Assembly: GCA_964017065.1 (NCBI GenBank) | Contig: OZ024790.1 | Location: 4,980,458 to 5,044,457 of the forward strand | Reading direction: 5' to 3' | DNA length: 64,000 nt | DNA from: Haliclona indistincta | Taxonomy: Eukaryota > Porifera > Demospongiae > Haplosclerida > Chalinidae | Shown: in pieces, positions 33,801 through 42,992 of the stretch | Layout: each line of letters opens with the position of its first letter | How positions within the stretch are numbered: position 1 is the stretch's first letter | The notes under the pieces: model-generated | Told to the model about the DNA's origin: nothing | Database searches by the model: none | The model's input: the letters and a program-made list of their open reading frames with translations, nothing else | Program-made: the position numbers and the translations under genes

Positions 33801-34499
33801 GCCTGTATGAATAGTGGGGCCTGGCCACCACTGTCTCCTCCACCACTGCTTTAACCACATGTGCATGAGCAGTGCATGGCGTGATTCAAAGTGGGCTGCA
33901 GCATGAGGCACAACAGCAAGAGTCAAGTCTTACTGCATCATTAAGATGATCCCTACACAGCATCACAGAACCAAAATGACTTTTATGGTGTGACCTGCAT
34001 TTCTGATATCTGAACGTTCATACCAAATGTGCATATTGTCTGTTAAGCACATGTTTTGATGGACCATGGACTGTCTTAAATTTTTAATAATGCAATTTTG
34101 GAGAAAAGTGACTTAAGGCTTGCAATATAATTATTGTCCACAAATAAACTAGCACCTGACAGGGATCAGCTGCTTTTAAACATGCAACCTAGCTCAGAGC
34201 CTCATCATCAGTGAATCGAACTTGTTCGTTGGTGATCCACTTTTATATTATTTGATCACCACATGATTACTATAAGTGCATCATAGCATTAATGTTGAAC
34301 ATAATAGCAATAAATTGCAGGAATAAAGAAATACCATAGTAGTCAAAAATGGAGCATAGTTTAGTCAATTAAAAAATACGTACATCATCGAGACTTTGAC
34401 CCACTTAGGAAGATTAATTATTATACATTTTACACACACTCATCATTAGTAGTACAGTGAGTCACTCACCAGCTGCTTCTGCTGCACGTTTTTCGCCAT
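27847..34499 (-). CDS. Ankyrin-repeat and death-domain protein (gene B), 313 residues
   Basis: Eight exons: 34470-34499 (start, MAKNVQQKQL), 33371-33463, 33127-33228, 32930-33031, 30030-30149, 28323-28449, 28203-28265, 27847-28151. The lengths sum to 942 bases, an exact frame. Exons 2-5 each code one ankyrin-type unit (ELNYACYLGRLED, TVLMNAAQNGYI, TALMHAARFGRT, TALMLAIESDRT). Exons 6-7 code a Ser/Thr/Pro linker. The last codes a death domain (~residues 228-305): KIPAKWRRVGVSLGI, then NWATLKAVLRSNYVGEEEL. Known: death domains self-associate in signalling complexes; ankyrin repeats recruit partners. The join from exon 5 to the linker is inferred from phase and strand. A strong GTATGT donor overlaps the stop codon region at 27851, allowing an alternative continuation into exons at 24902 and below. 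Confidence 0.7.
29199..29811 (-). repeat. Dispersed repeat family, copy 2 (inverted relative to 14585-15432)
   Basis: Begins (minus) with GGCTCGGTGGGCGGAGCCAC, then GCATACGGTAGTCG, and follows the 14585 copy through GTCAACTGTGGATAGTTTGT-type and GCTTGCTTACACAATTTC tracts. It lies in the intron after ankyrin exon 5 of gene B. Confidence 0.65.
30262..31014. mobile_element. Fold-back element, copy 2
   Basis: Starts TTTAGAGTATAG... TATTGACCAATGAGAT like the copy at 3837. The right part 30866-31005 is a hairpin with CGCCTCGGCCAATGGGATCT and its near inverse AGATCCCATGGCCTCG. About 20% diverged from copy 1 by eye. It lies in the intron between ankyrin exons 4 and 5 of gene B. Confidence 0.6.
31664..32042. 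mobile_element. 380-bp fold-back element
   Basis: Arms 31664-31808 and 31894-32042 are near-perfect inverses. For example GATCCCTACATCAGTG in the left arm pairs with CACTGATGTAGGGATC in the right, and the outer ends share AAAAGATTTCTATTG / CAATAGAAATCCTTTT. In the same ankyrin intron as the 30262 element. Confidence 0.8.
32380..32725 (+). other. GC-rich exon-like stretch, unrecognised
   Basis: In contrast to the AT-rich intron around it, this block has CpG-rich sequence and short open plus frames, such as one reading RELKKERNEDDETRFSPF up to a possible donor. It looks like an old promoter plus first exon, perhaps of a transposon gene. No family assigned. Confidence 0.25.
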
Positions 34500-34872
34500 G
34501 ATTGCATTCCGCGTACACGTATTGAATTACAAGCCCCGCCTATTCTTACTAATAATTGACTATTCTCTAGTATTGTTCGTTGAACGTATGTCGCTCTTGT
34601 TGTCTCCGACATCATCAGGCAGACCGCCAGCGTTCCGAAATCTGTATATTTACGGAGATTTACTTGCCCTCTAATTAACGCGCACCAGGAAGAACAAGTC
34701 AAAAGTCGGTTTTTCTTTTTCGAATTTTACTGTGGAAGATCGGCAACCTAAGCAACTTAACTTAGAACACTTATAGAAGACAATTCTGTGTATTTTACAA
34801 TGTTTGACCGATTATTATATATTCACTACAAAAGAAATGACAGTGCAAAACATAAATTTTAGTACATGGTAC

Positions 34873-34900
34873 AAAAAAGTGGGGCACGTGCGTTTTTGCA
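34873..34900 (+). repeat. 28-bp direct repeat flanking the CXC gene, left copy
   Basis: AAAAAAGTGGGGCAC then GTGCGTTTTTGCA; a copy with two mismatches is at 36358-36385 in the same orientation. Confidence 0.6.
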
Positions 34901-35062
34901 TCGCTATGCACAGCTGGTGTATTTCAAAGGTTACAGAGGACATAGGTCATCACGCTTGATAGATTTCCTTGTTTGACTAGGCTCCGCTTGGCTTCCCACA
35001 GGTAATCAAAATGTTATCACTTTTATGGATGCTAAATCAACAAAATACAATAACATTGCAGA

Positions 35063-36218
35063 GTGGGACTGAGAATGGCAAGTCCTCCTGAGAGCAAATG
35101 GCCTCCAGTTTCATCACACTACCACAGAGGTACATTTTGTGGTCCATGTTATATCTGTGGAAAAAGGCAAGAGCGCTACGACCACTACGACGGGTTGAGT
35201 AGAGAAGTACAGGAATTTTTGATGGCACACAGTAGTTTGCAAATTCCTGGCAGCAGCTGCATTTGCAGGAACCATCGCAGAGAGGCACTGCGCCAACGAC
35301 TAAACTCAGGCTATGTTCCTGCATGGAAAAAAACAGAAGAAAGTTCAACTCAAACAGATACACGTGTGTGCATGTACAAAGAGTGCGCTTCTACATCAGA
35401 GACTGGAAAGTTAATAACACCGTCTGATGAAACGCTACAATCCTTTCGAAAAATGCTAGACACCACAGAGCACTCAGTACTTTTATGTGAAAAGCATTAC
35501 CAGCTTGTCTACCGCAAGATGCATGAGCGCACACCGTGTGCAGGGTGTGGTGCTAAACCTAAGGTCAGACAGGATGCCTAGGCACAGCCCAGATCCATTC
35601 ACTATTTCACAGTATCTAAGTGGGCAAACAAAGTGGGAGAAGCACAAGCTATGGTATATGAAAATCAGAGGGGTTCTTCCAATCTTATTTGAAGAGCAAA
35701 GGCCTCCAACACTAAGTGCATTGTGGAGGCATTGGATGAGAAGTTGTTGGATAAAGCAGATGTGGGGAAATTGTAGTAAAGTAAACCTTTTTAGTGAATT
35801 ACCTTTGCCAGAATCTCAAGGATGGTTGAAGAGCAATGCAGACACGGCTGAGTGGCAGATAGATTGGGAGGCTGAAGATGTTATCCAGAGGATAAAGAAG
35901 ACACTTGATTTTTTGACTAAAGGCTGTTCATGCAAATCTGGCTGTAAAACGAGAAGGTGTAGTTGTCGCAAAGGAGAGAGGCAGTGTGGTGCAGGCTGTG
36001 AATGCCGTGGATGTACCAACTTCAGCCAGTCACAGCAACCGGATGGTGATGGTGATGAAGATGATATAGAGAATGAAGATGAAGAGAGAGAAGGAGAGCA
36101 AGACACTGAGCCTGAGGAGACAGATGAAGAGTGGAATGAAGAAAGAGAAGAAGACATTGAAACTGAAATAGTGACAGACACATTGTTTGATCTTAGTACA
36201 TACCTGCAGTTATCTTGA
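35063..36218 (+). CDS. Cysteine-rich protein with tesmin/TSO1-like CXC region and acidic tail
   Basis: The first frame (start 35063 or 35075) codes an N-terminal cysteine cluster (CGPCYICGKRQ, CICRNHR) and a second cluster (LLCEKHYQLVYRKMHERTP with CAGCG). It can splice at AAG|GTCAGA (35563/35564) to CACAG|TATC (35612/35613), a 49-base intron that joins the two frames in phase; without it a frameshift is needed. The second part has aromatic-rich helices, then a run of cysteines (CSCKSGCKTRRCSCRKG, CGAGCECRGC; ~36000) like CXC domains, then ~60 residues rich in Glu/Asp. About 370 residues. Known: CXC domains bind DNA. Similar genes occur in many copies in sponge and cnidarian genomes, so a transposon origin is possible. 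It is divergent from ankyrin gene B. Confidence 0.6.
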
Positions 36219-36357
36219 TTCTGTTACTCAGGCTGCCTATAAATATCACTTATCCCATATGATAGTTACTCTTGATTGTATAGTATCACTTACTAACTTT
36301 TACTTTGTTTTGCCCCTCTATATTGTAACCTTGATATTAAACTCCAAAATGCTTTAT

Positions 36358-36385
36358 AAAAAAGTGGGGCACTCGCGTTTTTGCA
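36358..36385 (+). repeat. 28-bp direct repeat flanking the CXC gene, right copy
   Basis: Matches 34873-34900 with two mismatches. It starts 140 bases after the CXC stop codon. Confidence 0.6.
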
Positions 36386-37116
36386 CAGTTATATAGTTGT
36401 GTTTAGCATGAATAAGCAGCTAATAGTCTGCTTTGTATAGTAATGAAGTCAAAAGAACTGACTGGCTTACCGTTTAGTTAGTGAAAGGCTTGAAAGAAGA
36501 AACTTACAGCGACCGACTTTCATATTCAGGCACTTTTACCGCCACATATTACTCAACGTTGTAAAATACAGTTCCAAGAATTCTTACAGAAGCAACTCCA
36601 TCATACAAGAATGAGTTGAACTGGCATTGACAACAAATAACACGCAAAACAGAGAAGAAAACCGCCACTTCTGCCAACGGATGCGCTCCGGCCCATTCCT
36701 CTTCTCAAGTTAGTTACCGCCCACTTCCGTTTGCAAGTAAAATTAATAGCTTTGGTACGCTGGCGGTCTGCCTGTCATGGTCTGTGCAGACAGAGACTCT
36801 CTCAGCTTGCTACACTCAGTGACCTAGTCTTCTCAGTCACTTCATGCATGGCACACACGCATGCCGCACTATCCGGCTGCCTCTCCTTCTCTGCTATATA
36901 GCTGCATGTGCACGACGTCGACACTGACATCACATCACTCTGGCAACGAAAGTGGTGTGCCGTAATGCTAATACAACAATTCAGTGCTCGTATGTTTTTG
37001 GCTGGTTTGTCACATTAATTATACAGAATTCAGTCATGCATAATACAGAAAAGAAGAAAATGTGCACATAATGTTATTACTAATTTTTGATGATAATAAA
37101 AACACTCCTAACATGG
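36386..37116. other. Intergenic between two convergent genes, nothing recognised
   Basis: Contains no coding-like frame; holds the 3' flanks of the CXC gene (plus) and TRAF-like 2 (minus). Confidence 0.3.
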
Positions 37117-38612
37117 TTAACTGACTGTGACTAGTGCTCCTACACAAATACAATCTTCACGAATGTATTGCGTGTTTTCATTGGATAAGTTGAGAGTGGA
37201 ATGAGAGACGAACTTGTATAAACCATAATCATCTCCATACTGTCCTTTAGAAACTCTACCAATCTTGTTGTTTTTATCGATCGAGAGGGTATGTTTGCAG
37301 TGTTGTTTGTCTTCTAACCAGTTTAGCACCCCAATAAGGATTGTACCCGTGAAAGGCCACTTGAGATGCCTGTCGTGCTGACCCTTCATAATGACAGCTG
37401 TGATAGTAACGTGACTGCCCTTACCACTTCCATAACCATTGGCATACACTTTGAGGCAAAATTTATAACCACGTGGGCTGGTGGTGAATGGTGGACTGTA
37501 GTAGATGTTGTTAAACTGCTTGCGTTTGGAGTATTCTGATATTGTAAACTGACCTATGAGAGAGTCAGCTTGCCAATCTAGCTCTGGGGTTGGGGAGCGT
37601 GAAAGAGTTGAGTAGACAGCCACACTAACTCTCAGTTTGAAATAGTCACTTAGTAAGTATTTTGTGCCTGACTCGGTAGTGGGAGTAATTTCAGTATGAG
37701 GAAGATAGCGTGGATGACCAAGACTATTAGCAGACCATCGAATATAGAGACGATAAGAGTGCCACCAGCTAACAGTGTGGTTGTATCTGTTGTAGCAGAT
37801 TGTATCGGAGTAATGGTTCTCATCTTCTTTGTAGTTCAGTAGCTCTATTCGAATGTCTCCCTCAAATGGCCATACTAAGTCACTGTCATATTCACCTTTC
37901 ACTAGTTGAGCATATACTGAAAGATGAGATCCTTTACCGGTATCGAAACCATTGGGGTGCACATCGAGACGAAACTTGTAACCTCTCTTGTGTGTATAAA
38001 AAGACGGACTATTCCACTCTACATTAGCTCGCTTCTTCTCACTGAAGGCATCAATAGTAAACACTATTGGTGCTTGGTTATACAGGTATTCTGGTGATCC
38101 TGTGACGGCTGTTGAAGACCGAGGACATATTGGGTCGTGCTTCTCTGTAACAATAGTATACGTATTGTAGTAACCACATCTCTTACATGAGATCATTCGC
38201 TGGTCACAGTCACGTGTGTGGTTTCTCATTTTACTCGAACGACTGTATTTACCACAGCCAAAGGGACAGATAATGCCACATTCCCCTTTATCAGGATCAA
38301 GGTGGTCATGAAGGTCTTTCAGATCACCGACCCACTCACACCCTTCCTTATAATCAGAGCAGCGTACTTTAAGATATTTGACTTTTCTTTGGTGATTTTT
38401 GTCGAGCACAGTCGTCGTAAGTGCGTCTTGCTCACTACATGAAGGGCACTCTGATTTACCGATGCTGATAAGGCCGTCACGACATTGCCGACAAAGATGG
38501 TGTCCACATTCGATGGATAGATACGGGTCAATAAGTGGCTCGGTGCAAATTTTGCATTGATAGTCGATGTCTGTTTTATTTACTAAGTAGACAGCAACTG
38601 GTTTAGGAGATT
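37117..38612 (-). CDS. RING-TRAF-zinc-finger protein with two MATH domains (TRAF-like 2), single long 3' exon
   Basis: Paralogue of the exon at 19036-20531 with the same 1496-base length, the same CAG acceptor and phase 1. RING: CKICTEPL, CGHHLCRQCRDG, CPSCSEQ. TRAF zinc fingers: VRCSDYKEGCEWVG, HLDPDKGECGIICPFGCG. First MATH contains HPNGFDTGKGSHLSVYAQL; second contains SKRKQFNNIYYSPPF and YANGYGSGKGSHVTI. The frame is intact. The exon lacks a start codon of its own. The next upstream candidate on this strand is the CARD exon at 41690-41984, whose phase fits. Role by family: cytoplasmic adaptor and E3 ligase in TNF/Toll-type signalling; target unknown. Confidence 0.88.
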
Positions 38613-38654
38613 CTGTGAGAAAATAATTATAGTAAAAATAGCCACTGTTAATAT

Positions 38655-38760
38655 TATCATTGCCGATCAGCAATGATATGTAGGGATGACTTCAAATTAA
38701 GGTGGCGGCTACCCATGTGTGAAAATGAATTTAGTAACTGGTGACTCGGCAACATAAAAT
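38655..38760 (+). repeat. Palindrome-ended element, copy 3
   Basis: The palindrome at 38655-38678 has one change (GATCAG for GATCGG). It is followed by GTAGGGATGAC, then AAGGTGGCGGCTACCCATGT and GTGAAAATGAATTTAGT. It lies 40 bases 5' of the TRAF-like 2 exon. Confidence 0.6.
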
Positions 38761-38989
38761 TTTTGTACCCGAGTCAATTTTTGTATTTTATTATGCAACT
38801 AGCATTGAAAGTTGTTAAAACATTGCCTCAAAGCTATAAGAACACAACTTAGCAGCTTGCTTATAGAATTGTGTTCAGTATTTGATGCACTGCTTAGTAA
38901 CGTAATTCAAACAATACATGTTTATTGGTGACAAAATTAAACTTTACTGCCCGTCCACATTAATGTGAAAGTACCCACAAGCAGACATG

Positions 38990-39460
38990 GGGTAATAGTA
39001 ATAGGTAATAGTAATTGTAATAGTAAAGATTACAGGTCACAGTGTAATAGTAATAGTAATAGTAATATATAAATGGAAGAAAGGAAGTAATAGTAATAGT
39101 AATAGTAATATCCTTTGTAATAAGCCAGAACACTGTAGACTTACTTACAGGGTTTTGCAGGTTGCTTGACCAAACAATTTCCTGATAGCGCATGCCCATA
39201 GCGTGTTTCTGTATACTAATTGTACAGTAAACCTACTGTGCGCATGCGCCAGCAAAAAATTTTTGGTCAAGCAACCTGCAAAACCCTGTATTTAGGCCAG
39301 AATGCTGTAGTTCTCACTTACAACATACCTCAATAACATTATTATAAAAGCTCCAGTAATAGTAATATAATAGATTACATTTGTCCAACGTGTCCAAGCA
39401 ATAGTAATAGTAATAGAAGTAATTTAAAAGTAATAGTAATAGTAATATATTACATTCAGG
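38990..39460 (+). repeat. TAATAG microsatellite tract
   Basis: Runs of AGTAAT/TAATAG hexamers and trimers occur at 38990-39115 and 39355-39450, interrupted by unique DNA and a small inverted-repeat element. Translates as tyrosine runs on the minus strand, not genes. Confidence 0.85.
39146..39291. mobile_element. 145-bp inverted-repeat element inside the microsatellite
   Basis: ACAGGGTTTTGCAGGTTGCT at the left and its inverse, AGCAACCTGCAAAACCCTGT, at the right form ~28-bp terminal repeats, with TGACCAAA continuing the pairing. Both flanks contain GCCAGAA(C/T)(A/G)CTGTAG, so the insertion sits in a locally duplicated sequence. Confidence 0.75.
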
Positions 39461-41170
39461 TGTAATTGACCCCATGTCTGCGGGCCACAAGACCAAAAAC
39501 TAAAATAACAGTGGACTAGTGTTGCAGACATACTCCTTGTGTTAATATTGGATTGAATTTCTATCTACCTCACTAGGATCTGTCATTATAAAGCAATGCT
39601 AAGATGCGGCACACGCATTACCAGAAATAAAGGACATCACACGGAATTACGTTTATGCACAGAACACGATTTACTTGTAATGTAACACGATTAATATAAC
39701 GGGTTGCTAATGACAACCGCTCAGTTCCGTGAAGGTCACCTTTGATCATAGTTCACTGTGCGTCTTCTTGCACAGTTTCTACTAGTCCCAGTAGCGTCTG
39801 TGGTACTGAAAAGGACTCCTATTGGTGCGCCTTGAACGTCTGCTTCCTTCGCTCTGAACTACAAAGCCTTGTCGCCGTTCGCTAGCATGGTACAGGTAGG
39901 CAACTTCACAGCTCTACAACGCTTGCAGTATAGACGTCCACTGTTTCAACACGGTTGTGTATAGCTATGCTAAGAAGCTCAAGCTTATGTATTACCTGTA
40001 ACAATGTTCTTTTCAGAACAGAAAGTAAGCAGCGTGACGAAATCAGAGCTCATAGAGAATGGCAGTCACGAGTGACTTCTGGCCTCCCTCCTGAGCCTTT
40101 GCTACACTAGAATTGCCAAGTACTAGTTTCTAGACAGTCTAGGGATAGTCTGAGATACTAGCGCTACAGTTTAAACTGAATAATCCATGCTCAAACTGTC
40201 CTAAACACAACTGCTGTACTTCATTTCTTCCCGGGCAAAACTTGTTTCTTACCTAACTTCACCTCAAAAGTGGAACCTACTTTTTTCTTTGGATTTCAAT
40301 TTTGAACACACCATTCAAATCACCAGACCCTGTTCTATTAGACCTGGGGTCGATAAACTCAAAATCAAGTTTAGTTTTTTAGTTACAGTCGCTCAAAAAT
40401 CGATAAAAATCACATTTTGACATCAGCTAATACATTAACAATTGGGTGATAGTCGCGACTTTGAAGCGCGTTTTGGAACGGACTTTTTTCAACTCTACTG
40501 CAACATTTTTAGCTCAATCGATAGCTAATAGGCTGAAGTTTGCTATCCTGGGTCGATAAATTGAAAATCTAGTTTGTGGAAGTCAGGACGCCGAGTAGAA
40601 GTTCATCTTCCAATGAACACAATACATTAACTAAAGTGAATATACGGACCTAAGTTTTGATAGTATACGGAAATTGTAACAGGATGTCGTTATTAGCTGG
40701 CAATGGTGAAACTACAGACATGACACTGGCTACAGTGCTGTTCGCTTTCAAGGATAGCTTGCACGTATAATAGTACTAGTTACAGGGATGATTCTAACCA
40801 AAAGATCAGGTGTCTGGCTATCTTTTGTGCAAGAGATTTTTCTTAACTCACAAAGTTACACATGTTTGAGCCTAAAATTGTGACCTTTGCCTATTTCTAA
40901 GTTTTTAGCACATTATAGCTGGACTCTTGCTTGGTAAAAATGCTATGCAAGCAAGTCAAGCTTTCAAACTTGTCGTGGGGACAAGTGAACTATTGAGTGA
41001 ACAGATTTCCAAGGCTCTTCTCTCAACTCAAACCAATACTCTTTTTAAAATTTCAGCTTTTTGACCAAAATTACCATTTGTCACAATAGCATCATCTAGC
41101 TATTGCTGCAAATGATTCAGGCTCTTCAGACTATACAGGCACATCAAGGAACTAGAGTTTAATGAACACA
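39461..41170. other. 1.7 kb without a recognised gene
   Basis: A plus-strand ATGGTACAG followed by GTAGGC (39890) and a later stretch coding TESKQRDEIRAHREWQSRV up to a stop at 40108 could be a small gene, but phases do not join directly. At 40340-40380 and 40552-40580 a GTCGATAAA...AAAAT motif recurs. If the CARD-TRAF model is right this is its intron. Confidence 0.3.
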
Positions 41171-41471
41171 TACCCTGGGCGCTGCAGCATGTGTTTAATT
41201 ATACGTGTTTGCTCAGTCTCACTATTGTGGTACGCCCTCTTACCGGAATGTTCCAATCGGCGATGTTGCTGATAGGAATACATGGCCATAGCACGCGACA
41301 GAAGACTTTATCGACTTTGCAGGCGTCTTTGAAAGACAACAACCAAGCTGTTGAGAGCTATTTCATGACAATCTTCGAGCAGTAAGGCAGTAAACAGCCA
41401 TGATTTTTGTACACATATACATACAAATGAAACCAAACGCTTAATCCACCGGCACCTACGCGCCCAGGGTA
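41171..41471. mobile_element. Inverted-repeat element (TACCCTGGGCGC family), copy 1
   Basis: Ends TACCCTGGGCGC and GCGCCCAGGGTA. Copy 2 at 45532-45845 shares the interior (GGAATGTTC, CATAGCACGCGACAG, CTGTTGA, CATGACAATCTTCGAGCAG). Confidence 0.75.
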
Positions 41472-41684
41472 ATGATACATAAAGATCCTCATCAGGTTTT
41501 AGCACTGTAGAATATATACTTTTATAATTTAGTTAACCGAAAACCACAAAAAATGGACTCTTTAGACTAGAAGTACTGTAGATACCGGCATGCAAATGTT
41601 TTCTGCGCTGACAAACGAACAAATGTTTTCTGCGCTGACAAACGAATGTTATCTAAATCAACATGTACAATTAAAATTTTCTTG

Positions 41685-41984
41685 CTAACCACGAAGACGA
41701 GACGCGATGTGTATTTGACCAGTTTCTTCAAGAATCCGTATGAAACTTTGGAAGTTGTCAGAGTTGCCGTTCACTGCTTGCTCAATGTAACCAACAAACG
41801 TCTCCGCCTTCTTTTTCGAGTCGATCTCACTATCGCATTCAGATCTCTGTCGGCTCGTTATGAGTTTCTGGTCCAGAGCAGCTGGGAGGAGAGCAGTAGT
41901 GTCGATACTGTTAACCAAGTAACTGAAGAAGCGTTTTACAGCCTCAGGATCAGCAACGTTAACAGTAGGGCTAGCACTGGCCAT
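41685..41984 (-). CDS. CARD (caspase recruitment domain) exon
   Basis: ATG at 41984 starts a 99-codon frame: DPEAVKRFFSYLVNSIDTTA, then LLPAALDQKLIT, then ETFVGYIEQAVNGN and FQSFIRILEETGQIHIASRL. The six-helix spacing and the L-x-x-x-L-x-x-K-x-L-I-T pattern are typical of CARDs. It may end at the in-frame TAG at 41685, giving a CARD-only protein, or splice from G|GTTAGC at 41690 in phase 1. Known: CARDs form homotypic complexes upstream of caspases and NF-kB-type signalling. Downstream on the same strand the first recognisable exon is TRAF-like 2, and joining the two would give a 596-residue CARD-RING-TRAF-MATH protein. Confidence 0.75.
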   Translation of the reverse strand: MASASPTVNVADPEAVKRFFSYLVNSIDTTALLPAALDQKLITSRQRSECDSEIDSKKKAETFVGYIEQAVNGNSDNFQSFIRILEETGQIHIASRLRG

Positions 41985-42279
41985 CACGAGGGGCGTGATC
42001 TGGGCGTGTTTACATTTCTGCAGTTTATGCAGTAATGAGCGGATTAGTGTGAACATAGATAATATCTATGGTGTGAACAACACAGATCAAGAGCACAGAT
42101 CTGATGCATAAATGTCTAGCTGGTATATGTATCTCCATTGAGTGGTCACTAGCAAAGATTGCTCAACATGCATTATGATGCACATTACTCCTGATGGATG
42201 TAAAATTCAATCTACATGTTCAGGAGTCATGGAGGCTTTCAGTTCAATCAGTATTATGTGTCTAAAATTAGATCTACGA

Positions 42280-42990
42280 ATTGCACACTCTTACACATGT
42301 ACAAATACAGCTAGCTCTGGTAAATATAATTATTGACTTTTGGCAGATGAGTTTAGTAGAGAAGACTGCTACTAAACTCTCCTTTGGTAATTAACTGGAT
42401 TAAAACCATCAATAATTGAGAGCATCTCCTAGTAATTTTCCTTGTCCTTCAGCTTGTTTAGTATTTCTACTTTAATAGTGCCCATGGAAGGTAATTATAT
42501 CGTTCATAATGACAACATACAGTGATCTTTATATGTACATGTAGCTGCCCTTGCATGCACTACCATGCATAATATACTTTTAACTTGAGGTAACTCTGCG
42601 AGCTGTGGTAGTGAATGGTAGACTGCTTGCGTTTGGAATTTTCTGATAATGTGAACTGAGTCATGAGTACAGTTACAGAAGAGACAAGAGAGCTTTTCCA
42701 TGCATGGAGTCAGGGTGTGGAAAGTGTAGCTATCGAGTACCGTGACCGACTAGACTCAGCTTTAAGTAGTCATTCAGCAATTGTCAAATGCATTCTGTCA
42801 GTGGTGGGTGCAAGGTTGGTACAAGGCATGTATAGAGGATGATCAAGACAATCATGTGACAGTCAACTGTACAGTTGTATCTGATTGGTGGTTCTTCCAG
42901 TTTAGTAACTTTTCGTATTCAGAAGTCTCAATTAAACTGCCATTCTAATCTCATACTCTCCTTTCATCACTGCACCCTATAGCTAAAGTA
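42280..42990 (-). pseudogene. Degenerate TRAF-like MATH remnant
   Basis: In broken minus frames, pieces match the TRAF-like exons in order: an N-terminal MATH1 part near 42900, then FTLSENSKRKQ (compare FTISEYSKRKQFN) at 42640, TTTAGTA-rich leftovers of the GTI-VEVLNWLED block near 42470, and an end resembling VCEECAI near 42285. Multiple frameshifts and deletions. It lies directly 3' of the C2H2 gene. Confidence 0.6.
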
Positions 42991-42992
42991 GA

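Noticed and set aside
35816..36181. Serine-rich minus frame of 121 codons
   Set aside because: Antisense shadow of the acidic Glu/Asp tail of the CXC gene.
38960..39496. Tyrosine-rich short proteins
   Set aside because: Translation of the TAATAG microsatellite.
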